Assembly (NCBI RefSeq): GCF_021398735.1
Contig: NZ_CP090349.1
Location: forward strand, 2,923,001-2,987,000
Reading direction: 5' to 3'
Length of the DNA stretch: 64,000 nt
Source: Methylobacterium oryzae
GTDB taxonomy: Bacteria > Pseudomonadota > Alphaproteobacteria > Rhizobiales > Beijerinckiaceae
Part shown: piece by piece, positions 1 through 10,335 of the stretch
How positions within the stretch are numbered: the first letter of the stretch is position 1
How the letters are laid out: every line of letters starts with the position of its first letter
Notes under the pieces: generated by a model
What the model saw: the letters and a program-made list of their open reading frames with translations, nothing else
What the model was told of the DNA's origin: nothing
Databases searched by the model: none
Program-made: the position numbers and the translations under genes

Positions 1-70
1 CCGGCCGCGTCCGCCGGAGGAATAGGGAAGGCAGCGGACCGACCCTCACACGGACTGGGTCCCTCAGCGC

Positions 71-165
71 CGTCTTTGCGAGCGCAGCGAAGCAATCCAG
101 GGTGGCTCTACGCTGTGGGGGATGTCGCGCTGCCCTGGGTCGCTTCGCTGCGCTCGCGATGACGG
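71..165. repeat. Palindromic intergenic repeat, family A
   Basis: Two long complementary arms, about 71-102 and 133-165, share the core GCGAGCGCAGCGAAGC and its reverse complement and surround a 30-base centre. The element lies just past the 3' end of msrA. Its form matches the REP-like palindromes common between genes of Rhizobiales. It is non-coding; the short open frames across it are a by-product of its composition. Confidence 0.75.
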
Positions 166-172
166 GGAGCGC

Positions 173-901
173 TCAAGCCGGCGGGCGGTTGACCAGCACC
201 GGCTGCGCGGCCGTCCGCTCCGGGAACAGCTGCTTCAGGGCCTCGAGCTTCGGCGCGTCGTTGGCGGCGATGTACGGGTGGCCGGGGTGCAGGGCCATGA
301 AGTCCTGGTGGTAGCCTTCCGCCGGGTAGAACGCGGCGCCCGGCTCGATCCGGGTGGCGACCGGCCGCGCGTAGGCCTGGGCCGCGTCGAGCTGGGCGAT
401 GTAGGCCCCGGCCACCCGCGCCTGGTCGGCGTCCTGCGGGAACAGGGCCGAGCGGTACTGGCGCCCGGCATCGGGTCCCTGGCGATCCACCTGGGTCGGG
501 TCGAGGGCCACCGAGAAGAAGATCCGCAGCAGCTCGTCGTAGCGGATGACCGACGGGTCGTAGGTGACCGACACGGCCTCGGCGTGGCCGGTCCCGCCGC
601 CGCTCACGGTGCGGTAATCGGCCTCCGCGCGGGTGCCGCCGGCGTAGCCCGACACCGCGCCGCTCACCCCGCGCACGTGCTGGAACACCCCCTGCACGCC
701 CCAGAAGCAGCCGCCGGCGAAGACGGCCACGCGCGGCCCCGGCGGCTCGGCGGAGCGGGTCACGGCCTCCGGCAGGCGCCGGGGCGCCTCCTCGGCGAAG
801 GCCGGGAGCCGGGGGAGCAGGACGGCGCCCGCGAGCCCGAGCCCGAGCCCCGCCCCGAGGACCGGGCGGGAGAGGGTGCGGAACGTGTCGCGAAGGGCCA
901 T
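173..901 (-). CDS. msrA: Peptide-methionine (S)-S-oxide reductase MsrA, exported form
   Basis: Reduces methionine-S-sulfoxide in proteins. The catalytic GCFWG motif is present with the nucleophilic Cys at residue 65, followed by the usual MsrA body. The first 40 residues are a basic start, a long Gly/Ala/Leu hydrophobic stretch and an Ala-rich end, so this 242-residue copy probably works in the periplasm rather than in the cytoplasm. The ATG at 901 is chosen because AGGAGG lies five bases before it; an upstream in-frame ATG at 976 has no such site. It is transcribed away from trpB. The family is certain; the location is inferred from the N-terminus. Confidence 0.93.
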   Translation of the reverse strand: MALRDTFRTLSRPVLGAGLGLGLAGAVLLPRLPAFAEEAPRRLPEAVTRSAEPPGPRVAVFAGGCFWGVQGVFQHVRGVSGAVSGYAGGTRAEADYRTVSGGGTGHAEAVSVTYDPSVIRYDELLRIFFSVALDPTQVDRQGPDAGRQYRSALFPQDADQARVAGAYIAQLDAAQAYARPVATRIEPGAAFYPAEGYHQDFMALHPGHPYIAANDAPKLEALKQLFPERTAAQPVLVNRPPA

Positions 902-1043
902 GGTCAACCTCCTGCCGGATGCTGACAGCCCGTTCGCGCCGGCGCCCGATCCGGTTACGCGCGCGGCTGGCCGCATTGCGGTGACGGCGACATGGGTCTA
1001 GGCACCCGGCAACAGATCGACACGCGCGCGCAGGATCCGTCCC

Positions 1044-2285
<1,242 letters not shown>

Positions 2286-2321
2286 GGGCGCGCGGCGGCA
2301 GTCCTCCGCCCGCCGCGCCCC
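2286..2321. terminator. GC-rich hairpin between convergent trpB and vapC
   Basis: Directly after the trpB stop, GGGCGCGCGGCGG can pair with a downstream CCGCCGCGCCC. No T-tract follows. It lies in the 60-base gap between two converging genes, where a bidirectional terminator is expected. Confidence 0.4.
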
Positions 2322-2348
2322 GCCTGTCCCGCGCGCGGACCGTCGGCC

Positions 2349-2744
2349 TCAGGCGGTCTCGATGTCCGTGAGCGGGAAGTCGTTGCCCTTGTGGAGCAGC
2401 GGGATGCCGTGGGCGCGGGCACAGGCGTAGGCGAAGCAGTCGCCGAAGTTCAGGCCGGCCGGGTGCCGGCCCTTGCCGAAGCGGTCGTAGGCGTCCAGCG
2501 CGCCCGCTTCGGCCTCCGGCGGGACGGCCACGATCTCGATGCCGGCGAGGTCGAGATAGGCGTGCACCGCCTCGCGGGCGGCCGGGACCGGGAGATCGAG
2601 GTGGCGCGCCAAGGCCACGCCGGTTTCCCAGACCGCCAGGGGCGACGTCACGCGGCGCAGCGCCCGCTGAAGCCGGGCCGCCAGGGCGGCCGCATCCGTC
2701 TCGTCGGTGAGGATCGCCGTGAGGGCCGACGCATCCACGAACAT
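2349..2744 (-). CDS. vapC: VapC-type PIN-domain toxin
   Basis: A 131-residue PIN-domain ribonuclease, the toxin half of a type II toxin-antitoxin pair. The four acidic positions of the family are visible: Asp4 in the opening MFVDASAL, a Glu in VWETGVAL, and the acidic pair in the LNFGDCFAYA and KGNDFPLTD regions. The gene starts 11 bases after the upstream antitoxin gene on the same strand, the normal vapBC layout. Family assignment is secure; its RNA target cannot be read from the sequence. Confidence 0.88.
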   Translation of the reverse strand: MFVDASALTAILTDETDAAALAARLQRALRRVTSPLAVWETGVALARHLDLPVPAAREAVHAYLDLAGIEIVAVPPEAEAGALDAYDRFGKGRHPAGLNFGDCFAYACARAHGIPLLHKGNDFPLTDIETA

Positions 2745-2755
2745 CGGGTCCCGCC

Positions 2756-2998
2756 TCAGGTGCGCTCGTACAGACCGTCGATGAACGCCGCGTCGGCGGG
2801 CTTCCGGTCCGGACCGGCACGCTCGTGCAGGGCACGGACGAAGTCGGCCGTCCGCTCGACGAGATCGGGCCGGTTCGTCTGGCGGGCGATCTCGTTCTGA
2901 AGCGCGCGGCGCACCGCGTCGGTCTTGCTCGTGCCCAGCAACGCCATGAGCTGGGCCGCGAGGGCGTCGACCTGCGGATCCTTGACGTAGAGCGGCAT
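2756..2998 (-). CDS. vapB: VapB-type antitoxin (Rv0623-like)
   Basis: An 80-residue protein of the antitoxin family related to Rv0623/PSK transcription factors. The N-terminal part (MPLYVKDPQVDALA followed by a helix with TSKTDAVRRAL) is the DNA-binding dimer region, and the C-terminal tail should wrap the toxin. It precedes vapC in the operon. A perfect 10-base palindrome lies just upstream and is a likely autoregulation site. Confidence 0.85.
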   Translation of the reverse strand: MPLYVKDPQVDALAAQLMALLGTSKTDAVRRALQNEIARQTNRPDLVERTADFVRALHERAGPDRKPADAAFIDGLYERT

Positions 2999-3010
2999 GC
3001 GCGGACCCCT

Positions 3011-3020
3011 GGGATATCCC
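3011..3020. promoter_or_regulatory. Palindrome upstream of vapB, candidate operator
   Basis: GGGATATCCC is a perfect inverted repeat 12 bases upstream of the vapB start. An A/T-rich patch (3031-3040) lies farther upstream and could hold the promoter. VapB proteins usually repress their own operon through such palindromes; that role is inferred here. Confidence 0.4.
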
Positions 3021-3097
3021 GCACAGCGCTAATTTATATCCTCGGACGCCGCAAGGCGGAGCGGGCCGGAGCGGGTCGCCGGGCCGCGGCCGCTCAC

Positions 3098-3130
3098 CGC
3101 ACGGTCACCGCACGGTCACCGCACAGTCAC
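3098..3130. repeat. Three tandem 11-bp units at the 3' end of the HhH gene
   Basis: The unit CGCACGGTCAC occurs at 3098 and 3109, and with one change (CGCACAGTCAC) at 3120. The stop codon and last residues of the minus-strand HhH protein lie inside the repeat. As the unit is not a multiple of three, a change in copy number would shift the reading frame at the C-terminus. Confidence 0.7.
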
Positions 3131-3751
3131 CTGATCCTTGATCTTCTCGTAGACCGACCGGCTGAGCACGCGCTTCGACAGCAGCTGCTCCACCGACGTG
3201 TAGGGCCGCTTGGCGACGATCGCCCGGCCGATGGCGCCGCCGCCGCGCAGGTGATTGAGATCCGCCACCGAGGCGGTGTTGAGATCGAGGATGGCCAGGG
3301 CCCGGGGACCGGCGCTGTCCTCCGCCCGGTCGACCTCGGCCTGACCGGCCGCCTCCTGCGCCGACGGATCGGGCTGCGCCTCCCGCGGGGGCGGCTCGGC
3401 GGGGAAGGCCGTCGCGTCGGAGGGCATCTGCGTCGGCGCCGGAGCGCCGCCGGACGGGGCGGGGGCCGGCTCGACCGCCGCCGCGGGCGGGGCGGACGGA
3501 GCGGCCGGGGCGGGCGGCGCCGCAGTAGCCGCAGGAGGCGGCTCGACGCGCCGGACCGTGGCCGAGGGCTGGGGGGCCGCCGGTGTTTCCGGAGCGGACG
3601 CGGGCGGAGTCGCCGGTCCGGGCGCGGGGCTCGGCAGCAGGGCCTGCACCACCGCCGCGAGGATGCCGGCAATGATGAGGAGAACCGAAACTCTGAGAAT
3701 TGCAGGACCGCTGAGCACGCACCACTCGACGAGGATTAAAACTATATGCAT
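3116..3751 (-). CDS. Membrane-anchored helix-hairpin-helix protein
   Basis: A 211-residue protein with one transmembrane helix near residues 18-40, a long Pro/Ala-rich linker (about 42-145) and a C-terminal helix-hairpin-helix domain. The domain begins LDLNTASVADLNHL, as in ComEA/T2SK-type HhH domains, which bind DNA or support protein contacts. No competence genes are near, so a DNA-uptake role is not supported by context. The start is uncertain; a Met or Val nearer the hydrophobic segment is possible. It is divergent from the ABC exporter. Confidence 0.7.
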   Translation of the reverse strand: MHIVLILVEWCVLSGPAILRVSVLLIIAGILAAVVQALLPSPAPGPATPPASAPETPAAPQPSATVRRVEPPPAATAAPPAPAAPSAPPAAAVEPAPAPSGGAPAPTQMPSDATAFPAEPPPREAQPDPSAQEAAGQAEVDRAEDSAGPRALAILDLNTASVADLNHLRGGGAIGRAIVAKRPYTSVEQLLSKRVLSRSVYEKIKDQVTVR

Positions 3752-3819
3752 CTACAGTTAATGCTGTCCTTGCGCGTCGTCCAATCCACGCTCCAAACCC
3801 GGCGGGTCATCCCCAGGGT

Positions 3820-5712
3820 ATGAGCGGGCCCGTACCGCGGCCGGGGGCGGGACTGCGTCGGCGGCTGGGTGAGCGACTCGGCAAGCGCCTGGGCGCGCGC
3901 GTCGGCGCCCTGCGCTACCTGCCGACCCTGTTCCGGGAGATCGCCGCCGCGAGCCCGCGCCTGCTGGCGGCGAGCCTGTCGCTGCGCCTCGTGGCGGCCT
4001 GCCTGCCGGTCCTGACCCTCTACCTCGCCAAGCTGATCCTCGACGGGATCGTGGCCGAGCACGCCCGGCCGGCGCCGGAGGCGGGGCTCGCTTCGTGGCT
4101 CGCCGATCCCGGCCGGGCGCGGCTCGCCGGCCTCGTCGCCGCCGAGTTCGGCCTCGCCCTGCTCTCGGACCTGACCGGCCGGCTCTCGAGCCTCGTCGAG
4201 ACCCTGATCGGCGACCTCTACGCCAACGCGGCCTCCCTGCGGCTGATGGCGCACGCCGCCGAGCTCGACCTCGCCCAGTTCGAGGACAGCGCCCAGCAGG
4301 ACCGGCTGGAGCGGGCCCGCCGGCAGGTCAGCGGCCGCACCGGCCTCATCGGCACGGTGTTCGGCCAGCTGCAGGGCCTGCTCACCCTCGCGACCCTGGC
4401 GGTCGGGGTCGCGGCCTTCACGCCCTGGCTCGTCGTGCTGATCGCCGCCGCCCTGGTCCCGGCGGTGCTCAACGAGTGGCACTTCACCAAGGCCGGCTAC
4501 CGCCTCGCCTGGATCCGCAGCCCCGAGCGGCGGCGGATCGACTACCTGCGCTACCTCGGCGCCAGCGTCGAGACCGCCAAGGAGATCAAGCTCTTCGGCC
4601 TCGCGGGCTACCTCACCGGGCTCTACGCCGCGGTGGCGGGGCGGCTGCTCGCCGAGAACCGCGGCCTCGCGGTCGCCCGGGCCGGCTGGGGCTTCGCCTT
4701 CGCGAGCCTCGGGACGCTCGCCTACTACGCCGCCTACGCGGTGATCGTCTGGCGGACGGTGGCGGGCGCCTTCTCGGTGGGCGACCTCGCCTTCCTGGCC
4801 GGCGCGTTCCAGCGGCTGCGTGGCGGCCTGGAGGGGCTGCTCCTCGGGCTGACCCAGATCACCGGCCAGGCGCAGTACCTCGAGGACTTCTACGCCTTCT
4901 TCGCGATCCGGCCGCAGATCCGCTCGCCCGCGCGGCCCGCGCCGGTGCCGAGCCCGATCCGCGCGGGGCTGGTCTTCGAGGGGGTCGGCTACCGCTACCC
5001 GGGCACGCAGGTCTGGGCGCTGCGCGACCTCTCCTTCGCCGTCCGGGCCGGGGAGACGGTGGCGCTGGTCGGCGGCAACGGCGCCGGCAAGACCACGATC
5101 GTCAAGCTGATGACCCGGCTGTACGACCCGCACGAGGGCCGCGTGCTCCTCGACGGCGTGCCGCTGGCCGCCTACGACCTCGACGACCTGCGGGCGCGGA
5201 TCGGGGCGATCTTCCAGGACTTCGTCCGCTTCGACCTCACCGCCGGGGAGAACGTCGCGGTCGGCCGGATCGCGGCCGCCGACGACGCGGACCGCATCGC
5301 GGCCGCGGCGGCCCGCGGGCTCGCGGCCCCGGTGATCGAGCGCCTGCCCGGGGGCTACGCCCAGCCGCTGGGCAAGCGCTTCGCCGGCGGCCTCGACCTC
5401 TCCGGGGGCGAGTGGCAGAAGGTCGCGCTGTCCCGGGCCTACATGCGCGAGGCCGAGATCCTGATCCTGGACGAGCCGACCGCCGCCCTCGACGCCCGGG
5501 CCGAGCACGACGTCTTCGCCCGGTTCCGGGAATTGTCGGCCGGGCGGACGACGGTGCTGATCTCGCACCGCTTCTCCACCGTGCGCATGGCCGACCGCAT
5601 CCTCGTCCTGGAGGGCGGCCGGGTCCTGGAGGAGGGCAGCCACGCCGCCCTCATGGCGCGGGGCGGCCGCTACGCCGAGCTGTTCGCCCTCCAGGCCGAG
5701 GGCTACCGGTAG
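3820..5712 (+). CDS. ABC transporter, fused permease and ATPase (exporter type)
   Basis: A 630-residue half-transporter with a hydrophobic N-terminal domain (about residues 45-340, six predicted helices) and a C-terminal ATPase. The ATPase has Walker A GGNGAGKT at 418-425, signature LSGGEWQKV and Walker B ILILDEPTAALD. Such proteins dimerise and export lipids, peptides or drugs. The substrate is unknown and no partner gene adjoins. A short Arg-rich N-terminus precedes the first helix. The ATG at 3820 is the first in frame; no strong ribosome site distinguishes it from later candidates. Confidence 0.85.
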   Translation: MSGPVPRPGAGLRRRLGERLGKRLGARVGALRYLPTLFREIAAASPRLLAASLSLRLVAACLPVLTLYLAKLILDGIVAEHARPAPEAGLASWLADPGRARLAGLVAAEFGLALLSDLTGRLSSLVETLIGDLYANAASLRLMAHAAELDLAQFEDSAQQDRLERARRQVSGRTGLIGTVFGQLQGLLTLATLAVGVAAFTPWLVVLIAAALVPAVLNEWHFTKAGYRLAWIRSPERRRIDYLRYLGASVETAKEIKLFGLAGYLTGLYAAVAGRLLAENRGLAVARAGWGFAFASLGTLAYYAAYAVIVWRTVAGAFSVGDLAFLAGAFQRLRGGLEGLLLGLTQITGQAQYLEDFYAFFAIRPQIRSPARPAPVPSPIRAGLVFEGVGYRYPGTQVWALRDLSFAVRAGETVALVGGNGAGKTTIVKLMTRLYDPHEGRVLLDGVPLAAYDLDDLRARIGAIFQDFVRFDLTAGENVAVGRIAAADDADRIAAAAARGLAAPVIERLPGGYAQPLGKRFAGGLDLSGGEWQKVALSRAYMREAEILILDEPTAALDARAEHDVFARFRELSAGRTTVLISHRFSTVRMADRILVLEGGRVLEEGSHAALMARGGRYAELFALQAEGYR

Positions 5713-5797
5713 GCCGGCCGGCGCGTCGCCGGGGCGGCCCAAGCATTGCCCGATTCCCTGAGCCTGCTATCTGCGGCGGACCGAACCGGGGTTGTCC

Positions 5798-6697
5798 ATG
5801 CGCCTGCGCCTCTTCCCACTGCTGACGGCCGGCCTTCTCGTCTGCGCCGGGCCCGCCCGCGCGGCCCCGCCCGCCGGGCCCGAACCGGAGGCCAAGCCGC
5901 CGGCGCCCGAGATCGTGCTCGCCAACCACCGCGCGGTCTACGACCTGTCGCTGGCCGAGGGCGGCGGCACCCGCTCGGTGGAGAGCGCCCGCGGGCGCAT
6001 CGTCATCGACTTCCGGGGCGACGCCTGCCGCGGCTACACGATGCAGACCCGGCAAGTGACGGAGCTGTCCTCCGGCGAGACCGGCGCGCGCCTGTCCGAC
6101 ATGCGCAGCACCACCTTCGAGGGCGGGCAGGGGCGCGAGTTCCGGTTCAAGACGACGACGCTCACCAACAACAAGCCCGCCGCCCCCGTGGACGGGACCG
6201 CCTCCGAGCAGGGCGACGCCCTGACGGTGAAGCTGAAGGGCGGCCCCAAGCCGTTCACCGTGGAGGGGCCGGTCCTGTTCCCGAGCGAGCACATGCGCCG
6301 TCTGATCGAGGCAGCGCGGGCCGGCCAGTCGACCCTCGCGGTCAAGGTCTTCGACGGCTCGGACGACGGCCGGAAGGTCTACGACACCTTCGCGGTGATC
6401 GGCCACGCCGCGACCGGCCCGGCCCCGGCCTCCGGCTCGACCCGCGACAAGCCCCTGCGCGACGGGTCGCTGGCCACCATGCCGCGCTGGCCGGTCCGCC
6501 TCAGCTACTACACCGAGGGCGCCGGGGAGCGGACGCCGATCTACACCCTCGGCTTCGACCTCTACGAGAACGGCGTCAGCGGCGCGCTCAAGCTCGATTA
6601 CGGCGACTTCGCCATCCTGGGCGACATGACCGCCCTCGACATCGACGCCAAGGCGGGGCGGGCCGACAGGGAGGCGGGCAAGGGCTGCACGCCCTGA
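5798..6697 (+). CDS. eipB: Cell envelope integrity protein EipB (DUF1849)
   Basis: A 299-residue periplasmic protein with a signal peptide (MRLRLFPLLTAGLLVCAGPARA) and the DUF1849 fold. After the signal peptide there are only two cysteines, one in the DACRGY region and one five residues from the C-terminus. They match the family disulfide that closes the beta-spiral. In Brucella, EipB supports envelope integrity. ATG 5798 is preferred over an in-frame TTG two codons earlier, because the signal peptide then begins normally. Confidence 0.85.
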   Translation: MRLRLFPLLTAGLLVCAGPARAAPPAGPEPEAKPPAPEIVLANHRAVYDLSLAEGGGTRSVESARGRIVIDFRGDACRGYTMQTRQVTELSSGETGARLSDMRSTTFEGGQGREFRFKTTTLTNNKPAAPVDGTASEQGDALTVKLKGGPKPFTVEGPVLFPSEHMRRLIEAARAGQSTLAVKVFDGSDDGRKVYDTFAVIGHAATGPAPASGSTRDKPLRDGSLATMPRWPVRLSYYTEGAGERTPIYTLGFDLYENGVSGALKLDYGDFAILGDMTALDIDAKAGRADREAGKGCTP

Positions 6698-6706
6698 GGC
6701 CCCGCC

Positions 6707-7003
6707 TCACGCCCATGCGTCGTCCGGCCGCGGCGAGAGCGCCTGCCAGGCCGCGGCGATCCGCTCCGGCTTGATCCCGAGGCCGTTCGCGCAGGCGACC
6801 AGCACGTTCTCGTCGCCCATCACGTGGTCGAGGACGCCGACCAAGAAGGCCGGCTCCCGGGCGCTCGCGCGGAGCGTGTCGGGGCTCAGGCCGCTCGCCG
6901 CCAGGAAGGGCAGGAGACGGTCGTCGTCCCCAGCGATCCACAACAGAACGTCCAGGGCGAGCCGTTCGGCCGACTCATGCCCTTGAAGAGGTTTGCCATT
7001 CAT
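6707..7003 (-). CDS. DUF3572 family protein
   Basis: A roughly 98-residue soluble helical protein of unknown function. DUF3572 genes commonly lie beside divK in alphaproteobacteria, as here (divergent, 80 bases from divK). Three in-frame Met codons (at 7042, 7009 and 7003) are possible starts. I use the most internal, because the conserved [15 protein letters not shown] block begins soon after it, but no ribosome site settles the choice. Confidence 0.7.
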   Translation of the reverse strand: MNGKPLQGHESAERLALDVLLWIAGDDDRLLPFLAASGLSPDTLRASAREPAFLVGVLDHVMGDENVLVACANGLGIKPERIAAAWQALSPRPDDAWA

Positions 7004-7083
7004 CAACATGTGAACGCTACAAAGGTGACGGAGGGGCTTCACGGCCCGCTAATCATGATCGGCGCGCACCGGGACAACGGATC

Positions 7084-7455
7084 ATGAAGAAGACGGTGCT
7101 GATCGTCGAGGACAACGAGTTGAACATGAAGCTGTTCAACGATCTCCTGGAGGCGAACGGCTACGCGACGCTCAAGACCGCCCACGGCATCGAGGCGATC
7201 GAGCTGGCGCGCGCCCATCACCCCGACCTGATCCTCATGGACATCCAGCTCCCCGAGGTCTCCGGCCTCGAGGTGACGAAGTGGCTCAAGGAGGACGACG
7301 ACCTCAAGAGCATCCCGGTGATCGCCATCACGGCTTTCGCCATGAAGGGCGACGAGGAGCGGATCCGCGAGGGCGGCTGCGAGGCCTACCTGTCGAAGCC
7401 GATCTCGGTCGCGAAGTTTTTGGCAACGGTTCGGGCCTATCTTGAACCGCGTTGA
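7084..7455 (+). CDS. divK: Cell-cycle single-domain response regulator DivK
   Basis: A 123-residue receiver domain with no output domain. Phospho-acceptor Asp53 (LILMDIQLP), the acidic pair at 10-11 and Lys105 are all present. DivK carries phosphate signals between the PleC and DivJ kinases and controls the CckA-CtrA pathway, so it sets asymmetric division. The next gene is pleD, the same order as in Caulobacter. A strong inverted repeat lies between the two genes. Confidence 0.95.
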   Translation: MKKTVLIVEDNELNMKLFNDLLEANGYATLKTAHGIEAIELARAHHPDLILMDIQLPEVSGLEVTKWLKEDDDLKSIPVIAITAFAMKGDEERIREGGCEAYLSKPISVAKFLATVRAYLEPR

Positions 7456-7472
7456 CGCCGGCGAGGCGTGCC

Positions 7473-7518
7473 GTTGAACCGGACCCCCGGCCGCGCCGGG
7501 CCGGGTGACCGGTTCAAC
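7473..7518. terminator. Inverted repeat between divK and pleD
   Basis: GTTGAACCGG (7473-7482) and CCGGTTCAAC (7509-7518) are perfectly complementary 10-base arms around a GC-rich loop that can itself pair. No T-tract follows. It may weaken read-through from divK into pleD or protect the divK transcript end. Confidence 0.5.
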
Positions 7519-7625
7519 CGTCCGTCCCGTCGTGTCCGCCCCGGCCCCGGCGGCCGACCGGCGGCGCGCCCCCACGGCACACGGCGCCCGGTCCGGGCCG
7601 CTCACCCGCGCCCGCACGAGGAACC

Positions 7626-8999
7626 ATGTCGGCCCGTGTCCTGATCGTCGACGATCTGTTCCCGAACGTCAGGCTTCTGGAGACGAAGCTCGGCCTGGAA
7701 TATTTCGACACGCTCGCGGCCATGAACGGCCGGGACGCGATCGCGATCTGCGAGAAGGGCCTCTGCGACCTCGTCCTGCTCGACGTGATGATGCCCGGCA
7801 TGGACGGGTTCGAGGTCTGCCGGCATCTCAAGAACAACCCGCTCACGGCCCACATCCCGGTGGTGATGGTCACGGCCCTCGACCAGCCCGCGGACCGCCT
7901 GCGCGGCCTCGACGCCGGGGCCGACGACTTCCTGACCAAGCCGGTGGACGACACCGCCCTGTTCACCCGGGTGCGCAGCCTCGTGCGGCTCAAGGCCGTG
8001 ACGGACGAGCTGCGCCAGCGCGCGCTCGCCTCCCGGGAGTTCGGGATCGGCGATCCCCTGGCGCTCGCCACCGCCGAGACCGGCCTCGACGCCCGGATCC
8101 TGCTGATCGAGGACCGGCCCGGCTCGGCCGAGCGCCTCGCCGGGGCCCTGCGCCAGCACCACGTGGTCACGGTCGAGCCCGACCCGCAGGAGGCCCTGCG
8201 CCTCGCCGCCGAGGAGTCCTTCGACCTCGCCCTCGTGAGCCTCGACCTCACCGGCTTCGACGGCCTGCGCCTGTGCAGCCAGCTCCGGTCCCTCGACCGG
8301 ACCCGGGCGATGCCGCTGATCATGCTCGCCGAGGAGTATGACCGCGCCCGGGTGGTCCGCGGGCTCGATTTCGGCGTGCACGACTTCCTGATGCGGCCGG
8401 TCGACCGCAACGAGCTGATGGCCCGGGTCCGCACCCAGGTGAAGCGCAAGCGCTTCACCGACGCGCTCCGGGGGGCGATGCAGGCCTCCCTGCAGATGGC
8501 CGTGACCGACGCGCTCACCGGCCTGCACAACCGGCGCTACCTCGACAGCCACCTCGGCACCCTGTTCGGCGACGAGGCCGCCCGCCGGGCGAGCCTCGCC
8601 GCGCTGATCCTCGACATCGACCACTTCAAGGGGATCAACGACAGCTTCGGCCACGAGGCCGGCGACGAGGTGCTGCGCGGCTTCGCCGAGCGGGTCCGCC
8701 AGCACACGCGGCCGATCGACATCGTGGCGCGCTACGGCGGCGAGGAGGTGGTGGTGATCCTGCCGGAGGCGGGCCTCGTCGAGGCGCAGGGCATCGCCGA
8801 GCGCATCCGCGAGCGCGTCGAGGCGGTGCCGTTCACCGTGCAGGGGGCGACCCGGACCGTGTCGGTGACGGTCTCGATCGGCGTCGCCGTGCGCCGCGGC
8901 GAGGATCTCGGCCCCGCCGACATGCTCCGCCGGGCCGACCTCGCCCTCTACCGGGCCAAGGCGGCGGGCCGGAACCGGGTCGAGTCGCAGGCGGCCTGA
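7626..8999 (+). CDS. pleD: Diguanylate cyclase response regulator PleD
   Basis: A 457-residue protein with the PleD architecture: receiver 1 (about 1-120, Asp53 in LVLLDVMMP), receiver-like adaptor (about 155-270) and a GGDEF domain (about 290-457). It makes c-di-GMP from GTP at the cell pole during development. The active-site loop reads GGEEV at 371-375 instead of GGEEF; the metal and GTP-binding residues are kept. The inhibitory I-site RPID (362-365) is five residues before it, so product inhibition should be intact. It follows divK. Confidence 0.93.
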   Translation: MSARVLIVDDLFPNVRLLETKLGLEYFDTLAAMNGRDAIAICEKGLCDLVLLDVMMPGMDGFEVCRHLKNNPLTAHIPVVMVTALDQPADRLRGLDAGADDFLTKPVDDTALFTRVRSLVRLKAVTDELRQRALASREFGIGDPLALATAETGLDARILLIEDRPGSAERLAGALRQHHVVTVEPDPQEALRLAAEESFDLALVSLDLTGFDGLRLCSQLRSLDRTRAMPLIMLAEEYDRARVVRGLDFGVHDFLMRPVDRNELMARVRTQVKRKRFTDALRGAMQASLQMAVTDALTGLHNRRYLDSHLGTLFGDEAARRASLAALILDIDHFKGINDSFGHEAGDEVLRGFAERVRQHTRPIDIVARYGGEEVVVILPEAGLVEAQGIAERIRERVEAVPFTVQGATRTVSVTVSIGVAVRRGEDLGPADMLRRADLALYRAKAAGRNRVESQAA

Positions 9000-9129
9000 C
9001 CGGCGGCCTGACAGGCGTCCCCGCGTCAATACGCGCGCCCGCGCGCGCGGATGAAAAGGCCGGCCTCGCCGTGTTATCGGATTCGGCCGGCCCGTCGAGG
9101 CCGGCGGAGCGGCGCGCGGGACCGAACCC

Positions 9130-10335
9130 ATGGACATGCAGGTACCGGCCCGATCCGGCCGCGACGCGAGCGTGCTGAACCACCGCCGCCTGTGCAAGAT
9201 CGCGTCCTCGCCGCACGCCTACGTCCGCGGCAGCACGGCGCGGTTCTACGAGCTGCTCGCCGGGATGCCGGCCGGCACCCTGCCCGAGGGGCCGCCCGTC
9301 TGGATCTGCGGCGACGCGCATCTCGGCAATCTCGGCGCGCTCGCCGGCCCGGACGGCGGGATCGACATCCAGATCCGCGACCTCGACCAGACCGTGGTGG
9401 CGAACCCGGCCTTCGACCTCGTCCGGCTCGCGCTCTCCCTGGTCACCGCGGCGCTCAACGCGACCCTGCCGGGCATCGTCACCGCCCGGATGATGGACGC
9501 CATGGCGGACGGCTACGCCGACGGGATCGCCGATCCCGAGGGGGCCGAGCGGGGCGTGGACCCGTCCGAGATCGTCGTCACGACGAAGCGGCGGGCGCTC
9601 GGCCGGCGCTGGCGCCACCTCTCGCGCGAGCGCCTGAAGGGCAAGGCCGCCCGGCTCCCGCGGGGCAGCCGGTTCTTCGACCTCGACGCCGACGAGCAGG
9701 ACTCGCTGACGGCGCTGATCCGCGACCCGGAGATCCGCCGCCTCGTCCTGGCGCTCGGCAGCGCGGCCGACGACGCCGAGATCCGGCTGCTCGACGCCGC
9801 CTACTGGATCAAGGGCTGCAGCTCCCTCGGGCGCCTGCGCTACGCCGCCCTGGTGGAGGTGCTGGGCGGCGACCGCCCGCAGCTCGCCCTCCTCGACGTC
9901 AAGGAGGCGGTGCCGCACCTCGCGCCGGCCGCCGGGATCGCGGTGCCGCCCGACCACGCCGCGCGGGTCGTCGCGGGGGCGCGGGCGCTGTCGCCCAACC
10001 TCGGCGACCGGATGGTCGCCGGCCACATCGGCGGCACGCCCGTCACGGTCCGCGAGCTGCTGCCGCAGGATCTCAAGATCGACGCCGAGCAGTTCTCCCG
10101 CGGCGAGGCGGTCCGCGTCTCCCGGCACCTCGCCGCCATCCTGGGCCGGGCCCACGGCCGCCAGATGGGCGCGGCCGACCGCCGGGCCTGGATCGACGCC
10201 GTGCGGGCGCCGGGCCCGGGCCCCGACGCCCCCGGCTGGCTCTGGTCGGTGGTCACCGACCTGATGGGCGCGCACCAGCGCGGCTACCTGGAGCATTGCC
10301 GCCGGATCGCCCGGGAGGCGCTGGACGCGGCCTGA
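9130..10335 (+). CDS. DUF2252 family protein
   Basis: A 401-residue protein of the DUF2252 family, recognised from the WICGDAHLGNLGA motif followed by DLDQTVVANPAFDLVRL and the YWIKGCSSLGRLRY segment. The pattern resembles the catalytic loop of kinase-like phosphotransferases (GDxHxxN, then D), so an ATP-dependent transfer is possible, but no function is established for the family to my knowledge. It stands alone between pleD and accA. Confidence 0.75.
   Translation: MDMQVPARSGRDASVLNHRRLCKIASSPHAYVRGSTARFYELLAGMPAGTLPEGPPVWICGDAHLGNLGALAGPDGGIDIQIRDLDQTVVANPAFDLVRLALSLVTAALNATLPGIVTARMMDAMADGYADGIADPEGAERGVDPSEIVVTTKRRALGRRWRHLSRERLKGKAARLPRGSRFFDLDADEQDSLTALIRDPEIRRLVLALGSAADDAEIRLLDAAYWIKGCSSLGRLRYAALVEVLGGDRPQLALLDVKEAVPHLAPAAGIAVPPDHAARVVAGARALSPNLGDRMVAGHIGGTPVTVRELLPQDLKIDAEQFSRGEAVRVSRHLAAILGRAHGRQMGAADRRAWIDAVRAPGPGPDAPGWLWSVVTDLMGAHQRGYLEHCRRIAREALDAA

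Noticed and set aside
9029..9052. Alternating GC run (gcgcgcccgcgcgcgcgg) as a regulatory element
   Set aside because: Simple composition effect in a GC-rich gap; nothing links it to either neighbour.
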